A stretch of DNA of 64,000 nt from Dissulfuribacter thermophilus (GCF_001687335.1 NZ_MAGO01000004.1:81001-145000); one strand, 5' to 3'. Numbered from the stretch's first letter, positions 28,481-37,671 are shown. Notes: generated by a model not told the origin, from the letters alone. Numbers and translations are program-made.

Positions 28481-29692
28481 ATGAATGATGTTATTGCCAA
28501 ACCAAACAAAGTGTTGCTTGCCTTTCTTGGGGAAAAAGACAGACAAGAATACCTTGAAATTATAAGTAATTTATCTAAAAATGCTTGGTATCAAATTATC
28601 AAGGAATCCAACCGTCATCTGGTGTCATCTTTATTGTATCTTCGATTTAAACAACGCGATCTTATAAAAGAGATCCCACCACAAGTTCAAGAAGTATTGC
28701 ATAAAATTTATTTACATAATTCGGCAATCAATTTAAAAAAATACCATACGTTAGCCCAAATATTAAAAATTCTAAATCAAGCAGATATCCCGGTTATAGT
28801 CCTTAAAGGGGGTTATTTAATAGAAAACGTATATCAAAATATTGGAGCACGAGAATTATGCGACTTTGATCTCCTTTTTCAAAAAAAAGACCTAGCAATG
28901 GCCGAAAAGGTTTTATTACGAGCGGGCTATTATAGTAAGGACTGCCCGGTTCTCTTGGATCTTCACTGGTATGTTGAACAATATTTAAATATTAACATGG
29001 CCAGAATTTGGCAGCGTGCTGAGCCAGCAACCATAGCTGGGCAAAAGGTTATGAGCCTTTCTCCAGAAGATCTGATAGTCCATTTATGTGTGCATAACGG
29101 TTTTCATCATCTGTTTCAGAAGGTAGGTTTGAGGGCGTTATGTGATTTACAAGCAACCATTGGCCATTTTGAGCAGGCCATTAACTGGGATCAACTAATT
29201 GCTGTTGCGGATGAATGGGGAGTCCGAGATTGCGTAGCACTTTGTTTGCAACTCACCAATGACCTACTTGGTACCCCAGTACCAAACAAGATACCCAAAA
29301 AGCTTAAATCTTCAAATTTTGATCCTTTGCTTCTGAATTGGGCACGAACGCAGATTTTTGATAAAAGTTCTGATAAGTACGGACAGAAAATTTCCATTTA
29401 TTTTTGGAAGCTTTGGAGTGAAGCATCTTGGAGAGAAAAACTTGCTTCTTTCAAACGTTTGATTTTCCCATCATCTGAGTACTTGTCGCAAAAATATCCC
29501 ACCGTATCAGGGAGCAGTACAAACAAGTTATTTTATCTCCTCAGGTTATGGGATCATCTTGGGCATTATTGTAGTGTTCTTTGGCAGATTTTAATGCGGA
29601 ATCCCGAAATGCTCAGAGAAATTGAAAAACAAAATAAAAATATCACTATAATGAAAAAATTAGCTAAAGATGCTATTTGGATTTACAGATAA
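28481..29692 (+). CDS. nucleotidyltransferase-like protein (NTP_transf_5 family)
   Basis: The 403-residue protein carries IPVIVLKGGYLI near 105-116 and GARELCDFDLLF near 124-135, the sugar-nucleotidyltransferase-like signature of the NTP_transf_5 family. LDLHWYVEQYL follows at about 164-174. The family has no clear biochemical role. It often occurs beside PqqD-like, HprK-like kinase and asparagine synthase-like genes in peptide or exopolysaccharide loci, including lasso clusters. Here the lasso genes begin 4 kb downstream. It is AT-rich like the O-antigen block. Confidence 0.8.
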   Translation: MNDVIAKPNKVLLAFLGEKDRQEYLEIISNLSKNAWYQIIKESNRHLVSSLLYLRFKQRDLIKEIPPQVQEVLHKIYLHNSAINLKKYHTLAQILKILNQADIPVIVLKGGYLIENVYQNIGARELCDFDLLFQKKDLAMAEKVLLRAGYYSKDCPVLLDLHWYVEQYLNINMARIWQRAEPATIAGQKVMSLSPEDLIVHLCVHNGFHHLFQKVGLRALCDLQATIGHFEQAINWDQLIAVADEWGVRDCVALCLQLTNDLLGTPVPNKIPKKLKSSNFDPLLLNWARTQIFDKSSDKYGQKISIYFWKLWSEASWREKLASFKRLIFPSSEYLSQKYPTVSGSSTNKLFYLLRLWDHLGHYCSVLWQILMRNPEMLREIEKQNKNITIMKKLAKDAIWIYR

Positions 29693-29810
29693 TTTTTCCA
29701 TAATACAAATTACCTATGGATCTAGACAAATTGACAAATTTTATTTCGTTAACTGTTAATTTTAATATTAATCTTGAAAATTAAACATTAATCCTTTAAA
29801 ACCCCTCTCA

Positions 29811-30434
29811 ATGACCTACCTGTGGAAAATTATTGCATTTACCATCCTTACCCTCCTCTCCTATTTTCTACACCAATATATTGATCACCTTGCTTTCCAT
29901 CAGAGCTTCCATAGCTTAGCCCCAAGCTGGATAACATGGGCGGTATTCGCCCTTTGGGCCATTTTCCTTACAGCGGTTTTTTCTGCATATGTGTCCGGAC
30001 CAGGGAAAAGGCGTGGGGCCAGTGTCTTCCTATTTGGTTTGACCCTTGTAACCATAGTTATTGGCACGACCATGCCTGGAAGTTGGAAGATGACGATACT
30101 ATTAGATATTTATGCCTTTATCCAAAAGATTTATGGATTAACCCTGGCACATTTTGCCAGGACAGTGAATATAAGCAAGTTAGCACATCCCCTCCTCTTT
30201 GGCTTTCTTGGGGGGATATGCTGGCTACTTGCCAGAGACAGATCGCCTTTTATGAAGGCTGCTGACATCGCCATGCTTGCCGGGGCCACAGAGATGATGC
30301 AGTTGTTTGTAAAGGGAAGGACTGCAAGTTTTCTGGATTTTTTGCTTGATTGCGCTGGTGGAGCAGGTGGGGTAGTACTTTTCCTGTTGTTCATAAGCTT
30401 GCTGCGCAGGGCAGAGAAAAAGGCGGTGATCTGA
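29811..30434 (+). CDS. VanZ-family membrane protein
   Basis: The 207-residue protein has about five hydrophobic segments. The VanZ-like pattern is visible as HPLLFGFLGGICWLL and then GATEMMQLFVKGRTASFLDFLLDCAGG. VanZ proteins have no settled function but frequently lie beside surface polysaccharide genes. It ends with a TGA at 30432-30434, and the ABC ATPase homology continues in the same frame from the very next codon, so the two are separated only by this stop. Base composition returns to the genome-like level here. Confidence 0.85.
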   Translation: MTYLWKIIAFTILTLLSYFLHQYIDHLAFHQSFHSLAPSWITWAVFALWAIFLTAVFSAYVSGPGKRRGASVFLFGLTLVTIVIGTTMPGSWKMTILLDIYAFIQKIYGLTLAHFARTVNISKLAHPLLFGFLGGICWLLARDRSPFMKAADIAMLAGATEMMQLFVKGRTASFLDFLLDCAGGAGGVVLFLLFISLLRRAEKKAVI

Positions 30435-31421
30435 ATCCTAGTAGTAAAGGATCTTCATAAGACTTTTAGGGAAAGGAGTCTCAAAAAGCTTTTACTGGGG
30501 CGCCCCAGGAGGCACTTCAGTGCTTTGAACGGGGTGTCGCTTTCTGTCAACAGGGCAGAGGTTGTGGGGCTTTTAGGCCCCAATGGAGCTGGTAAAACCA
30601 CCTTTATCAAGATACTTGCAACCCTTATTGAACCAGACAGGGGAAAGGTCTTTGTAGGCGGCTATGATGTAGAGAAGCATCCCTCCAAAGTTCGAAGGAT
30701 CATAGGCCTTGTAAACACCAACGAACGTTCTTTCTACTGGCGCCTCACTGGCAGGCAAAATCTGGACTTCTTTGCAACTCTCTATGGGCACTGGGGCAAA
30801 GAAAAGGAGAAGAGAATAGACGAGGCCCTTGAGACAGTAGGGCTTACCAACATGGCAGATAGGCGTTTTTTCTGTTATTCCACTGGACAGCGCCAACGAC
30901 TTGCCATCGCAAGGGCACTTTTGAGCAATGCCCGACTCATCCTTTTTGATGAGCCAGCCAGTAGCCTCGACCCACTGGCCGCCTCAGAGCTTGCGCGTTT
31001 TACGCGAAATCGCCTGGTGAATGAACAGGGCATGACCGTAATCTGGTGTACCCATAATCTTACCGAAGCAGAAATAGTAAGTGACAGGATTGCCTTTATG
31101 AAAAATGGAAGGGTCGTCGCGTGTGGGAGCCTCGAGGAAATACGCCACAGGCTGGCAAGGGAAGAAACCTATGAAATAGAGATAGAATACGACTCCCTGG
31201 CCCAAATCAGGATTGAACACCCGTATGATGTGCTGAAAAAGGGATCGAGCCGACTAGTGCTTCGGGTAAAGGTTGGTTCAGATGAGCTCCCTGGATTCAT
31301 CTCCTTTCTGTGCAGAAAAAAGGTGAAGGTCTATTCCTGTAGGAGGATCGAGATGGGACTAGAGGAGATATTCAGGATTTTGTCATCCGGAGATGAAAAC
31401 TGGCTAGAGGTAGAAAATTGA
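30435..31421 (+). CDS. ABC-2 type exporter ATP-binding subunit
   Basis: Homology to ABC ATPases begins with VVKDLHKTF just after the VanZ stop. Walker A is LLGPNGAGKTT, the signature YSTGQRQRLAIA, and Walker B LILFDEPASSLDP. No ATG, GTG or TTG lies in frame at the N-terminus. The first codon is ATC (30435), with AAGG 11 bases upstream; the next usable start is TTG 30525, which would remove the first beta-strand. An unusual ATC start is the simplest reading. The permease gene follows with a 4-nt overlap. Substrate unknown; a peptide or polysaccharide is possible. Confidence 0.82.
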   Translation: MLVVKDLHKTFRERSLKKLLLGRPRRHFSALNGVSLSVNRAEVVGLLGPNGAGKTTFIKILATLIEPDRGKVFVGGYDVEKHPSKVRRIIGLVNTNERSFYWRLTGRQNLDFFATLYGHWGKEKEKRIDEALETVGLTNMADRRFFCYSTGQRQRLAIARALLSNARLILFDEPASSLDPLAASELARFTRNRLVNEQGMTVIWCTHNLTEAEIVSDRIAFMKNGRVVACGSLEEIRHRLAREETYEIEIEYDSLAQIRIEHPYDVLKKGSSRLVLRVKVGSDELPGFISFLCRKKVKVYSCRRIEMGLEEIFRILSSGDENWLEVEN

Positions 31422-32239
31422 ACCTTTCTGGAGAGATCCGTAAGGCCGCTGCATTTCTCTTGAGAGATCTTCAACTGGCAATGGGCTATCCCCTCAAATT
31501 TGCCAGCCAGTTGGTAGGGATATTGGCCTCAACCTTTATGTTCTACTACATATCAAGACTTGTGGACCAGAATGGATCAGGCTCTCTAGCTGCCTATGGA
31601 GGAAACTATTTTCCGTTTCTCTTGGTGGGAATCGCACTTTCTGACTACCTTATGTTTTCCATAAATGCGCTTTCTAATGAGGTACGAAAGGCCCAGGTCA
31701 TAGGGACATTTGAGGCAATACTCGTTACGCCGACCCACCCGTCTCTCATTCTCTTTTCATCGTGTCTCTATTCTTTTCTTTTTACCAGTGTACGCATACT
31801 CTTTTATTTCCTGGCAGGAACAGTCCTCTTTGGTGTACGTTTTCCACCAATATCTCTTTCTGCCCTCACTGTATCGCTCATACTGACCATACTGCCCTTT
31901 TTAGGCATAGGGCTTTTGTCTGCAGCCATTATCATTGTGTTTAAACAGGGTAACCCATTGACCTGGATATTTGGTTCTTTTTCCGGGCTATTGTCTGGGG
32001 TGTTTTATCCTGTATCTGTGTTGCCCCACTGGCTTCAGCCATTTGCCGCTTTTATTCCCCTTACTTATGGGCTAGATGCCGTGCGAAAGGTCCTGTTGAC
32101 TGGCGCTGGGATACTTGAAGTTTCGCACCAGCTCCTGGTCCTCCTATTTTTCTCTATAGTATTTCTTGGAGTCGGATTGGCTGCAGTGGCCTATGCACTG
32201 AAGATCGCACGAAAAGATGGGACATTGTTGTACTATTGA
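31418..32239 (+). CDS. ABC-2 type exporter permease subunit
   Basis: The 273-residue protein has six hydrophobic segments in the ABC-2 pattern, with SNEVRKAQVIGTFEAILVTP in the first cytoplasmic loop and SVLPHWLQPFAAFIPLTYGLDAVR near 200-223. It starts at a TTG overlapping the ATPase stop. The pair resembles the DrrAB/NodIJ-like exporters. It stands between the nucleotidyltransferase/VanZ genes and the lasso cluster, so lasso peptide export is a possibility but only by position. Confidence 0.87.
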   Translation: MNLSGEIRKAAAFLLRDLQLAMGYPLKFASQLVGILASTFMFYYISRLVDQNGSGSLAAYGGNYFPFLLVGIALSDYLMFSINALSNEVRKAQVIGTFEAILVTPTHPSLILFSSCLYSFLFTSVRILFYFLAGTVLFGVRFPPISLSALTVSLILTILPFLGIGLLSAAIIIVFKQGNPLTWIFGSFSGLLSGVFYPVSVLPHWLQPFAAFIPLTYGLDAVRKVLLTGAGILEVSHQLLVLLFFSIVFLGVGLAAVAYALKIARKDGTLLYY

Positions 32240-32560
32240 TTAGTAATAGGACGTTCCCTATCTCAACTAGAGTTGATCAGACAGATGTGAATACCTTTGA
32301 TTTTTGCAAAAAATAATCGTAAGCCCGAATGTAATGTTCCTTGAGTGCCAAAACTAGTTGATTCCATGTCAAAGCTGCTTTATTCCAGATTATGCGCTCC
32401 AAATAGAGAACAAAGAGATTTTTTCTTTACATTTCAGATGATTAGCAATATTATACCTTTTGTTACAATTCACGCAAAAAATAAACTGGATTTATACTGA
32501 AAGGACATTTCCTAACGGAAATCAATTTGACAAAGCGACTTACAGGAGGGGGAGCGTTCT
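32240..32560. other. intergenic region upstream of the YeeE/YedE gene
   Basis: It holds a strong promoter-like pair (32426-32454). A stop-free minus-strand stretch (about 32286-32433) reads like protein (with RIIWNKAALTWNQL), but has no start and is probably a gene remnant or chance. Confidence 0.4.
32426..32454 (+). promoter_or_regulatory. sigma70-like promoter for the YeeE/YedE gene
   Basis: TTTACA (32426-32431) and TATTAT (32449-32454) are spaced by 17 bases, each one base off consensus. The start codon lies about 100 bases downstream, after an AGGAGGGGGAG ribosome site. Confidence 0.6.
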
Positions 32561-33577
32561 ATGGTAGAAATACTGTTTTTTGGGTTCTTATTTGGTGCAA
32601 TCATCTACCTTTCAAAATTGAACAGAAATGATGTTATCAGTGGGTTAGCAATGCTGAAAGATTTCAGTGTTGCAAAAGCCATCGCAGTGGCAATTGGTCT
32701 AGGCGCAATCTTATTGAACACGGAAATAGCACTGGGGCTTGCCACGTATCACATTAAACCTTTTATTTCAGGTGGAGTAATACTAGGCGGCCTGTTGTTT
32801 GGAGTGGGAATGGCCATTTTGGGATATTGCCCAGGTACATTGCCTATATCCCTAGGGCAGGGATCAATAGATGCATTGTTTGGTATTTTCGGAGGGTTAC
32901 TAAGTGGGTTTGTATTTACGCTGTTATTCCCACACATGCAAGGCATATTAGGGCCTAATCTTGGTAAAATTTCATTATACACCCTTTATGGTAGCGATCC
33001 TGTGAAATTTTTTGTCCTCACCTTTATCATTGGTGCTGGCCTTATAGCAGTGGCATTTTTTATTCACAAAATAGAGGGAGCAAAAAATTTACGTTGGTTT
33101 TATGGTGGAATCGCCCTTGCCATTTTGAATTCAATTGCTTGCCTTTCAGCCACTACAGGACGACCCATTGGTGCATCGACTTCTTATCCTTACCTAGCTG
33201 ATATAATAGTCGGATTCACTCAAAATTCTTATTTTGAAAAGATCCAGGCCCCTGGGCATTGGGAAGTGATCTTTTTGGCAGGTGCATTGATTGCGAGCCT
33301 TGTATTGTCAGTGATGAGAAAGGAATTCAAAATCACATTTGTTCATTCTCGCTGGGCATCTATTAAAGGCGATGCTGTTCCAAAACGTTTGACTTGGGCC
33401 TTTATCGGTGGTTTCATCCTCATATTTGGTGCAAGGATGGCAGGTGGATGCACTAGCGGCCATGTTATATCAGGGGGAATGCAACTTGCCCTCAGCAGTT
33501 GGACCTTTGCAATATTTGTCTTCATTGCATTCCTGATTACAGGTAAACTCTTTTATAAGACCCCCAAAAAACTCTAA
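32561..33577 (+). CDS. YeeE/YedE-family sulfur compound transporter
   Basis: The 338-residue protein is two tandem Sulf_transp domains. The first ends near GYCPGTLPISLGQGS (Cys90) and the second near GGCTSGHVISGG (Cys about 297). These conserved Cys-containing loops are used for thiosulfate or related sulfur passage in TsuA-like proteins. It has its own promoter and a hairpin after it, so it is probably an independent unit inserted in the surface-glycan region. A sulfur-metabolising host fits. Confidence 0.9.
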   Translation: MVEILFFGFLFGAIIYLSKLNRNDVISGLAMLKDFSVAKAIAVAIGLGAILLNTEIALGLATYHIKPFISGGVILGGLLFGVGMAILGYCPGTLPISLGQGSIDALFGIFGGLLSGFVFTLLFPHMQGILGPNLGKISLYTLYGSDPVKFFVLTFIIGAGLIAVAFFIHKIEGAKNLRWFYGGIALAILNSIACLSATTGRPIGASTSYPYLADIIVGFTQNSYFEKIQAPGHWEVIFLAGALIASLVLSVMRKEFKITFVHSRWASIKGDAVPKRLTWAFIGGFILIFGARMAGGCTSGHVISGGMQLALSSWTFAIFVFIAFLITGKLFYKTPKKL

Positions 33578-33599
33578 CACCTCGCCTTCTAGATACCTT

Positions 33600-33624
33600 G
33601 GGGAGCACATTTATTGTGCTCCCC
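33600..33624 (+). terminator. hairpin terminator after the YeeE/YedE gene
   Basis: GGGGAGCACA pairs perfectly with TGTGCTCCCC over 10 bp around a TTTAT loop. There is no T-run after it, so termination strength is uncertain, but the stem is very stable and lies 22 bases after the stop. Confidence 0.55.
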
Positions 33625-33770
33625 ATCAAACAGTTCAGTCAAAAACCAATGAGCCAATAGGCCTCAAATAAGGGGAAACCTTGAATTAGGGTTGCAACTT
33701 CGGCAAAATTGCTAGCTGCATGATCCGGGATAATAATGCACAATGATAGGAACCAAAAAGGAGATGGGAA

Positions 33771-34058
33771 ATGGAGGGAAAGATCGTTGACCAGACTATT
33801 TTCCAACGGACGGACGGAAAGATATCGGCGGATCTTGAAGGCGAAGAGGTCATACTCGATATGGACAGCGGCATGTACTTTGGATTGAACGAAGTAGGCC
33901 AGTTCATATGGAAAAGACTTGAAGAACCCTCTTCCTTTCGAAGCCTTTTGGATTCCATGCTGTCAGAATATGATGTAACAGAGGAGCAATGCCGTCAGGA
34001 CCTAAAAACTTTTTTGAATGCCCTGCTGGAGGCCGGCCTCATCCAGTTAGTAGAATGA
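33771..34058 (+). CDS. PqqD-like lasso peptide B1 protein (leader-binding RRE)
   Basis: The 95-residue protein shows the PqqD/RRE pattern: a beta-strand block ending EEVILDMDSGMYFGLNEVGQFIWKRLEE (mainly MDSGMYFGLNEVG), then a helical C-terminus with LLEAGLI. B1 proteins bind the precursor leader through its YxxPxL motif and present it to the B2 protease. A GGAG ribosome site precedes the ATG. It lies 4 bases before B2 and starts the lasso gene set. PqqD-type proteins occur in other pathways, but the B2 and cyclase beside it settle the role. Confidence 0.92.
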   Translation: MEGKIVDQTIFQRTDGKISADLEGEEVILDMDSGMYFGLNEVGQFIWKRLEEPSSFRSLLDSMLSEYDVTEEQCRQDLKTFLNALLEAGLIQLVE

Positions 34059-34062
34059 ACAA

Positions 34063-34512
34063 ATGGGGAAATTATCCAGGTTCATATGCCTTGAACCTCT
34101 AGAGAAAAGGCTTTTTTTTCTCTCCTTAGGCTGGATATTATTTACGCGATTTGCCCTTACCATATTTCCTTTTAAAAAGACCCTAGCTTTGGTCGAATCA
34201 CAGGCAAAAAAATATCTGAAAAATCCCAAAGCCACTTCTGGAGAGATTTCTGTTGCCAGGCTAGCGTGGCTGATTTCACGCGCTGCCCATATAGTGCCTG
34301 GCTCTACCTGCCTAGTCCAGGCCTTAGCTGGAAAGATAATCTTTGCCTCGCAGGGGATAAATCCCAAGTTTCATATTGGTGTAAACATGCAAGAAAAACA
34401 TGACCTCGAGGCCCATGCCTGGCTGACCCTCGATGGAGAGGTGATATTGGGGCAGATGCCGAACCTTTCTAAATTCAAACCATTGTCTGGGGCCTCACTG
34501 CTAGATATATGA
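34063..34512 (+). CDS. lasso peptide B2 leader protease (transglutaminase-like)
   Basis: The 149-residue protein is the size of stand-alone B2 proteins. It has a hydrophobic N-terminal part. The Cys-His-Asp triad can be read in GSTCLVQALA (Cys83), EAHAWL (His118) and LDGE (Asp124). B2 removes the leader after the conserved Thr at -2, freeing Gly1 for ring closure. It overlaps the cyclase gene by 4 nt and follows B1 closely, so all three are co-translated. Confidence 0.93.
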   Translation: MGKLSRFICLEPLEKRLFFLSLGWILFTRFALTIFPFKKTLALVESQAKKYLKNPKATSGEISVARLAWLISRAAHIVPGSTCLVQALAGKIIFASQGINPKFHIGVNMQEKHDLEAHAWLTLDGEVILGQMPNLSKFKPLSGASLLDI

Positions 34513-36455
34513 GTGCAATTGCCGGAATCTGTTATTGGGATGGAAGAGACGTAGCCAGAGAAGAGCTTTTGGCAATGGCCAAGGCCCTGGCCCATCGCGG
34601 TCCTGATGGGAAAAATATCTGGCATAAAGGCCCTATTGGCCTCGTGCACCTAATGCTCCATACAACTCCCGAATCCCTAAATGAAAGACTGCCCCTAGAG
34701 GATAAGGCAACCGGATTGGTCATAACTTCGGATGCAAGGATCGACAATCGTGAAGAACTGCTTGAATCCCTCGGTGTTAAGGGACGGGAGGCATCCCAGA
34801 TGCCAGACAGTGAGCTAATACTCAAGGCATATAAAAAATGGGGAAGAAAGTGCCCAGAAAGACTCTTAGGAGATTTTGCCTTTGCAATATGGGACTCGCG
34901 GGAACGCACCCTTTTTTGCGCGAGAGACCACATGGGGGTGAAACCCTTTTACTACTATGCCTCCAGGGATTTTTTCGCCTTTTCCACTGAAATAAAGGGA
35001 CTTTTGGCACTGAACAATGTCTCGCGTAGGATCAATGAAGTACGCATAGCCGACTTTCTTGCTGCCATAGTTTTGGATAATGAAAGTACATTTTGGCGTT
35101 CGATACTACGCCTGCCTCCTGCGCATTTTTGTGTGATTCGAAATGGTATTTTTGAGAAAGGTGCTTACTGGCAACTACCCTCTGAACCTAAAAAACATAT
35201 TAAGAGAGATAGTGAATATGCTGAAGAGTTCCGTCATATATTCACAGAGGCAGTCAGATGCCGCCTTCGCTCTGCCTTTCCCCTGGGATCTTATTTGAGC
35301 GGAGGTCTCGATTCCTCTTCCATTGTATGTGTTGCCGCCGAACTTTATGAAAAAAAGGGCATCGATGGCCCCCATGTCTTTTCAGGTATTTTTGACGAAA
35401 TAGCCCAGTGTGATGAACGAAAATACTTTATGCCAGTAGTTGAAAGATATAATCTCCCCACCACTTTTGTTTATGCAGACCGCCTAGAGCCCCTTGCTGA
35501 GCTAGAGAAAATGCTCAATGAACAGGACGAACCCTTTTTTGCTCCGCATATATTCATGAGTCGGGCCCTTCTGGGCTTGGCCAGGGAGAATGGTTTCCGA
35601 ATAATGCTGGACGGACATGACGGTGACAATACGGTTTCCTACGGGACAGGGCTTTTATTAGAGCTAGCTGGGGATTTCAAATGGCTCAAGTTGGCAAAGG
35701 AGTGTTATTGCCTAACGGACGGTTCACTACATGAGGCCTTGGAAATTGCCTATGTTGCCATACGACGAAGATGCGTGCCACTAAGTATAAAGTGTATGGC
35801 AAAGGTCGTCCGGCAAATTCTACACATCTTTAAAGCCGAAAGGCAAAAGGAATCTCAAGAGCTGATTAAGCCCCCTTGGCATAACATATTGAATGATGAA
35901 TTCATAAAGAAAACTGGTTTGATTGAGCGGTGGAGAGATTTCAAAAAAAACGATCCATACCGTGGAGATCGCGAATTCGAACGCCACCGCCGTGCACTGT
36001 ACCAACCTTTTATGCCCTATGGCCTGGAAGTCCTGGATCGATGTGTATCAAACTTTGGTATTGAGGCCAGATATCCTTATTTTGATAAAAGATTGATTGA
36101 GTTTTGTTTAGATCTTCCAGCACGTCTTAAATTACATCGCGGACTGAATAGATACATAGTACGATTTGCATTAAAGGATATACTTCCTGAATCTATTAGG
36201 AAAAGAAAAAATAAAAGTGATTTTACTGCGAATTTGATACACGGATTACGAGTAAGAGATAGAGATAGGCTTCAGCAGTTTTTGCAAAAAATTTCGCATG
36301 AACATAAAGAATTTTATCAGGTACAAGAAATAGAACGGATTAGAGAAGGCTTTTTGAACATGGATCAAAACCCTACTGCATCTGATGCATTTACCCTATT
36401 GAAAATACTTGTGTTGACTCTGTGGATCAGTAGTGCTAAAAATATTTTTCATTAA
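34509..36455 (+). CDS. lasso peptide isopeptide-forming cyclase (asparagine synthase-like C protein)
   Basis: The 648-residue protein has the N-terminal glutaminase-like fold with HRGPDG and DHMGVKPFYYYAS. It starts MSAIAG and lacks Cys2, so it cannot release ammonia from glutamine. The synthetase half keeps the ATP loop SGGLDSSS near 265-272. This is the pattern of McjC-type cyclases, which adenylate the ring Asp or Glu and join it to the Gly1 amine. It overlaps B2 by 4 nt, and the first precursor gene follows. Confidence 0.92.
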   Translation: MSAIAGICYWDGRDVAREELLAMAKALAHRGPDGKNIWHKGPIGLVHLMLHTTPESLNERLPLEDKATGLVITSDARIDNREELLESLGVKGREASQMPDSELILKAYKKWGRKCPERLLGDFAFAIWDSRERTLFCARDHMGVKPFYYYASRDFFAFSTEIKGLLALNNVSRRINEVRIADFLAAIVLDNESTFWRSILRLPPAHFCVIRNGIFEKGAYWQLPSEPKKHIKRDSEYAEEFRHIFTEAVRCRLRSAFPLGSYLSGGLDSSSIVCVAAELYEKKGIDGPHVFSGIFDEIAQCDERKYFMPVVERYNLPTTFVYADRLEPLAELEKMLNEQDEPFFAPHIFMSRALLGLARENGFRIMLDGHDGDNTVSYGTGLLLELAGDFKWLKLAKECYCLTDGSLHEALEIAYVAIRRRCVPLSIKCMAKVVRQILHIFKAERQKESQELIKPPWHNILNDEFIKKTGLIERWRDFKKNDPYRGDREFERHRRALYQPFMPYGLEVLDRCVSNFGIEARYPYFDKRLIEFCLDLPARLKLHRGLNRYIVRFALKDILPESIRKRKNKSDFTANLIHGLRVRDRDRLQQFLQKISHEHKEFYQVQEIERIREGFLNMDQNPTASDAFTLLKILVLTLWISSAKNIFH

Positions 36456-36487
36456 GAATTTAAAAAGATTGTAGGTGGGGAAATTCT

Positions 36488-36682
36488 GTGAAAGATACAG
36501 AGTACGATATCAAGAAAACTAAAGAAAATCGTAAACAATACTCAGCTCCCATATTGAGCCGCCTTGGAACAGTAGAAAATTTAACCTTGGGTCACAAACA
36601 TGGGCCAGGTACAGACGCTGCTTTTATCTATCCCTATCATCATAAGGGAGGCAAAACTTTTTCTCATTCCCACCATAACTAA
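36488..36682 (+). CDS. lasso peptide precursor 1 (His-rich core)
   Basis: The 64-residue product starts at a GTG preceded by GGTGGGG. The leader has Tyr18, Pro21, Leu23 and Gly27 (YSAPILSRLG), then NLTL with Thr33 at -2. Cleavage before Gly35 leaves a 30-residue core. Its only acidic residue is Asp at core position 9, ideal for a Gly1-Asp9 ring (GHKHGPGTD). The tail is long and basic, with five more His, plug candidates at Phe12, Tyr14 and Tyr16, and SHSHHN at the end. The B1, B2 and cyclase genes lie directly upstream. The call is inferred from motifs; the peptide is not known to me. Confidence 0.88.
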   Translation: MKDTEYDIKKTKENRKQYSAPILSRLGTVENLTLGHKHGPGTDAAFIYPYHHKGGKTFSHSHHN

Positions 36683-36697
36683 CCGTACCAATTAATC

Positions 36698-37601
36698 GTG
36701 CATCAAAACTACCACAAATATAAGGCCTATGGACTTCATATAGAATCAGAGGTTTCCATTCCCGAATTTGAAACAGCTAGATTTTCAAAAAGTGATGTTT
36801 CAATAATCCTTAAGCGCCCTGAAAGAAGGCCGCCACGCCTTCGAGGACTGTCAGGAGTACGTTTTGAAATCGCTCAACAATATAGTTGTCTATTTTGGGA
36901 GGACGTAGGCCTCTTTCAGATAAAAAATGGAAATCAAATAACAGTATCACCCTTTCCTGGTGCGTACCGAGAGATTGTACGGCTGCCTATAGCTTCTACA
37001 TGTATGGCTCTCCTTCTTGAACAACGGGGGTTTTTAGTAATTCATGGAGCGGCATTGGAAATAAACGGCGCAGGCATTGTATTGGTGGGTGACAAGGGAT
37101 ATGGCAAATCCACCTTAACTGCATATCTTTTGGGCTCAGGAGGAAGACTCCTTTCCGACGATGTCACAGCCATCTCGATTGACAGCAATGGGGCATGGAT
37201 TATGCCTGGCTTTCCCTCCATGAAACTTTGGCCTGATGCTATTAATTTTTTGGGCAGAGATGCGGATGCGCTGAAACGGATTCATCCTTTGGTTGAAAAA
37301 CGTGCAGTGCCCATGACCTCAAATTTTGCAACAAATCCGACCAGATTGAGATCACTTTTCTTTCTGGGAAAAGCTGACACGATCCAATTGGAACAGGTTG
37401 ACAAGGCACACAGGGCTTCTACAACTCATGGATGGACTATTTTTTGCTTATCATATAAAAAAAATAGACAAAAAGGTGTCTGAGCGCAGATTTAGACTTT
37501 GTGCTGAAATTATGAAAGAATATCCTGTCTGGTTACTCAAACGGCCACCTAAACTTACGCTTCTGCCTAAGTCAGCTCAAAAGATCTACACTGTAATTTA
37601 A
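36698..37601 (+). pseudogene. HprK-like lasso precursor kinase, frameshifted
   Basis: The first frame (36698-37483) encodes 261 residues with Walker A GDKGYGKST (131-139) and LLSDDV (151-156), as in HPr kinase-like proteins that phosphorylate lasso precursors at a C-terminal Ser. Homology continues in the +1 frame, to 37601, with KVSERRFRLCAEIM and PVWLLKRPP. The switch is placed near 37410. One base has probably been gained, or lost and compensated; a sequencing error is possible. Neither precursor ends in Ser, so the usual substrate may no longer exist. GTG start, with no clear ribosome site. Confidence 0.82.
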
Positions 37602-37671
37602 AAACCACTTGCATAAGCAATAATACTGGAGTAGTCTTTTAAATGGTAATTTGTCCGGGATGGAGGTAATC

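Noticed and set aside
29715..29783. 22-codon ATG frame before VanZ
   Set aside because: Very short, AT-rich, no ribosome site; likely chance.
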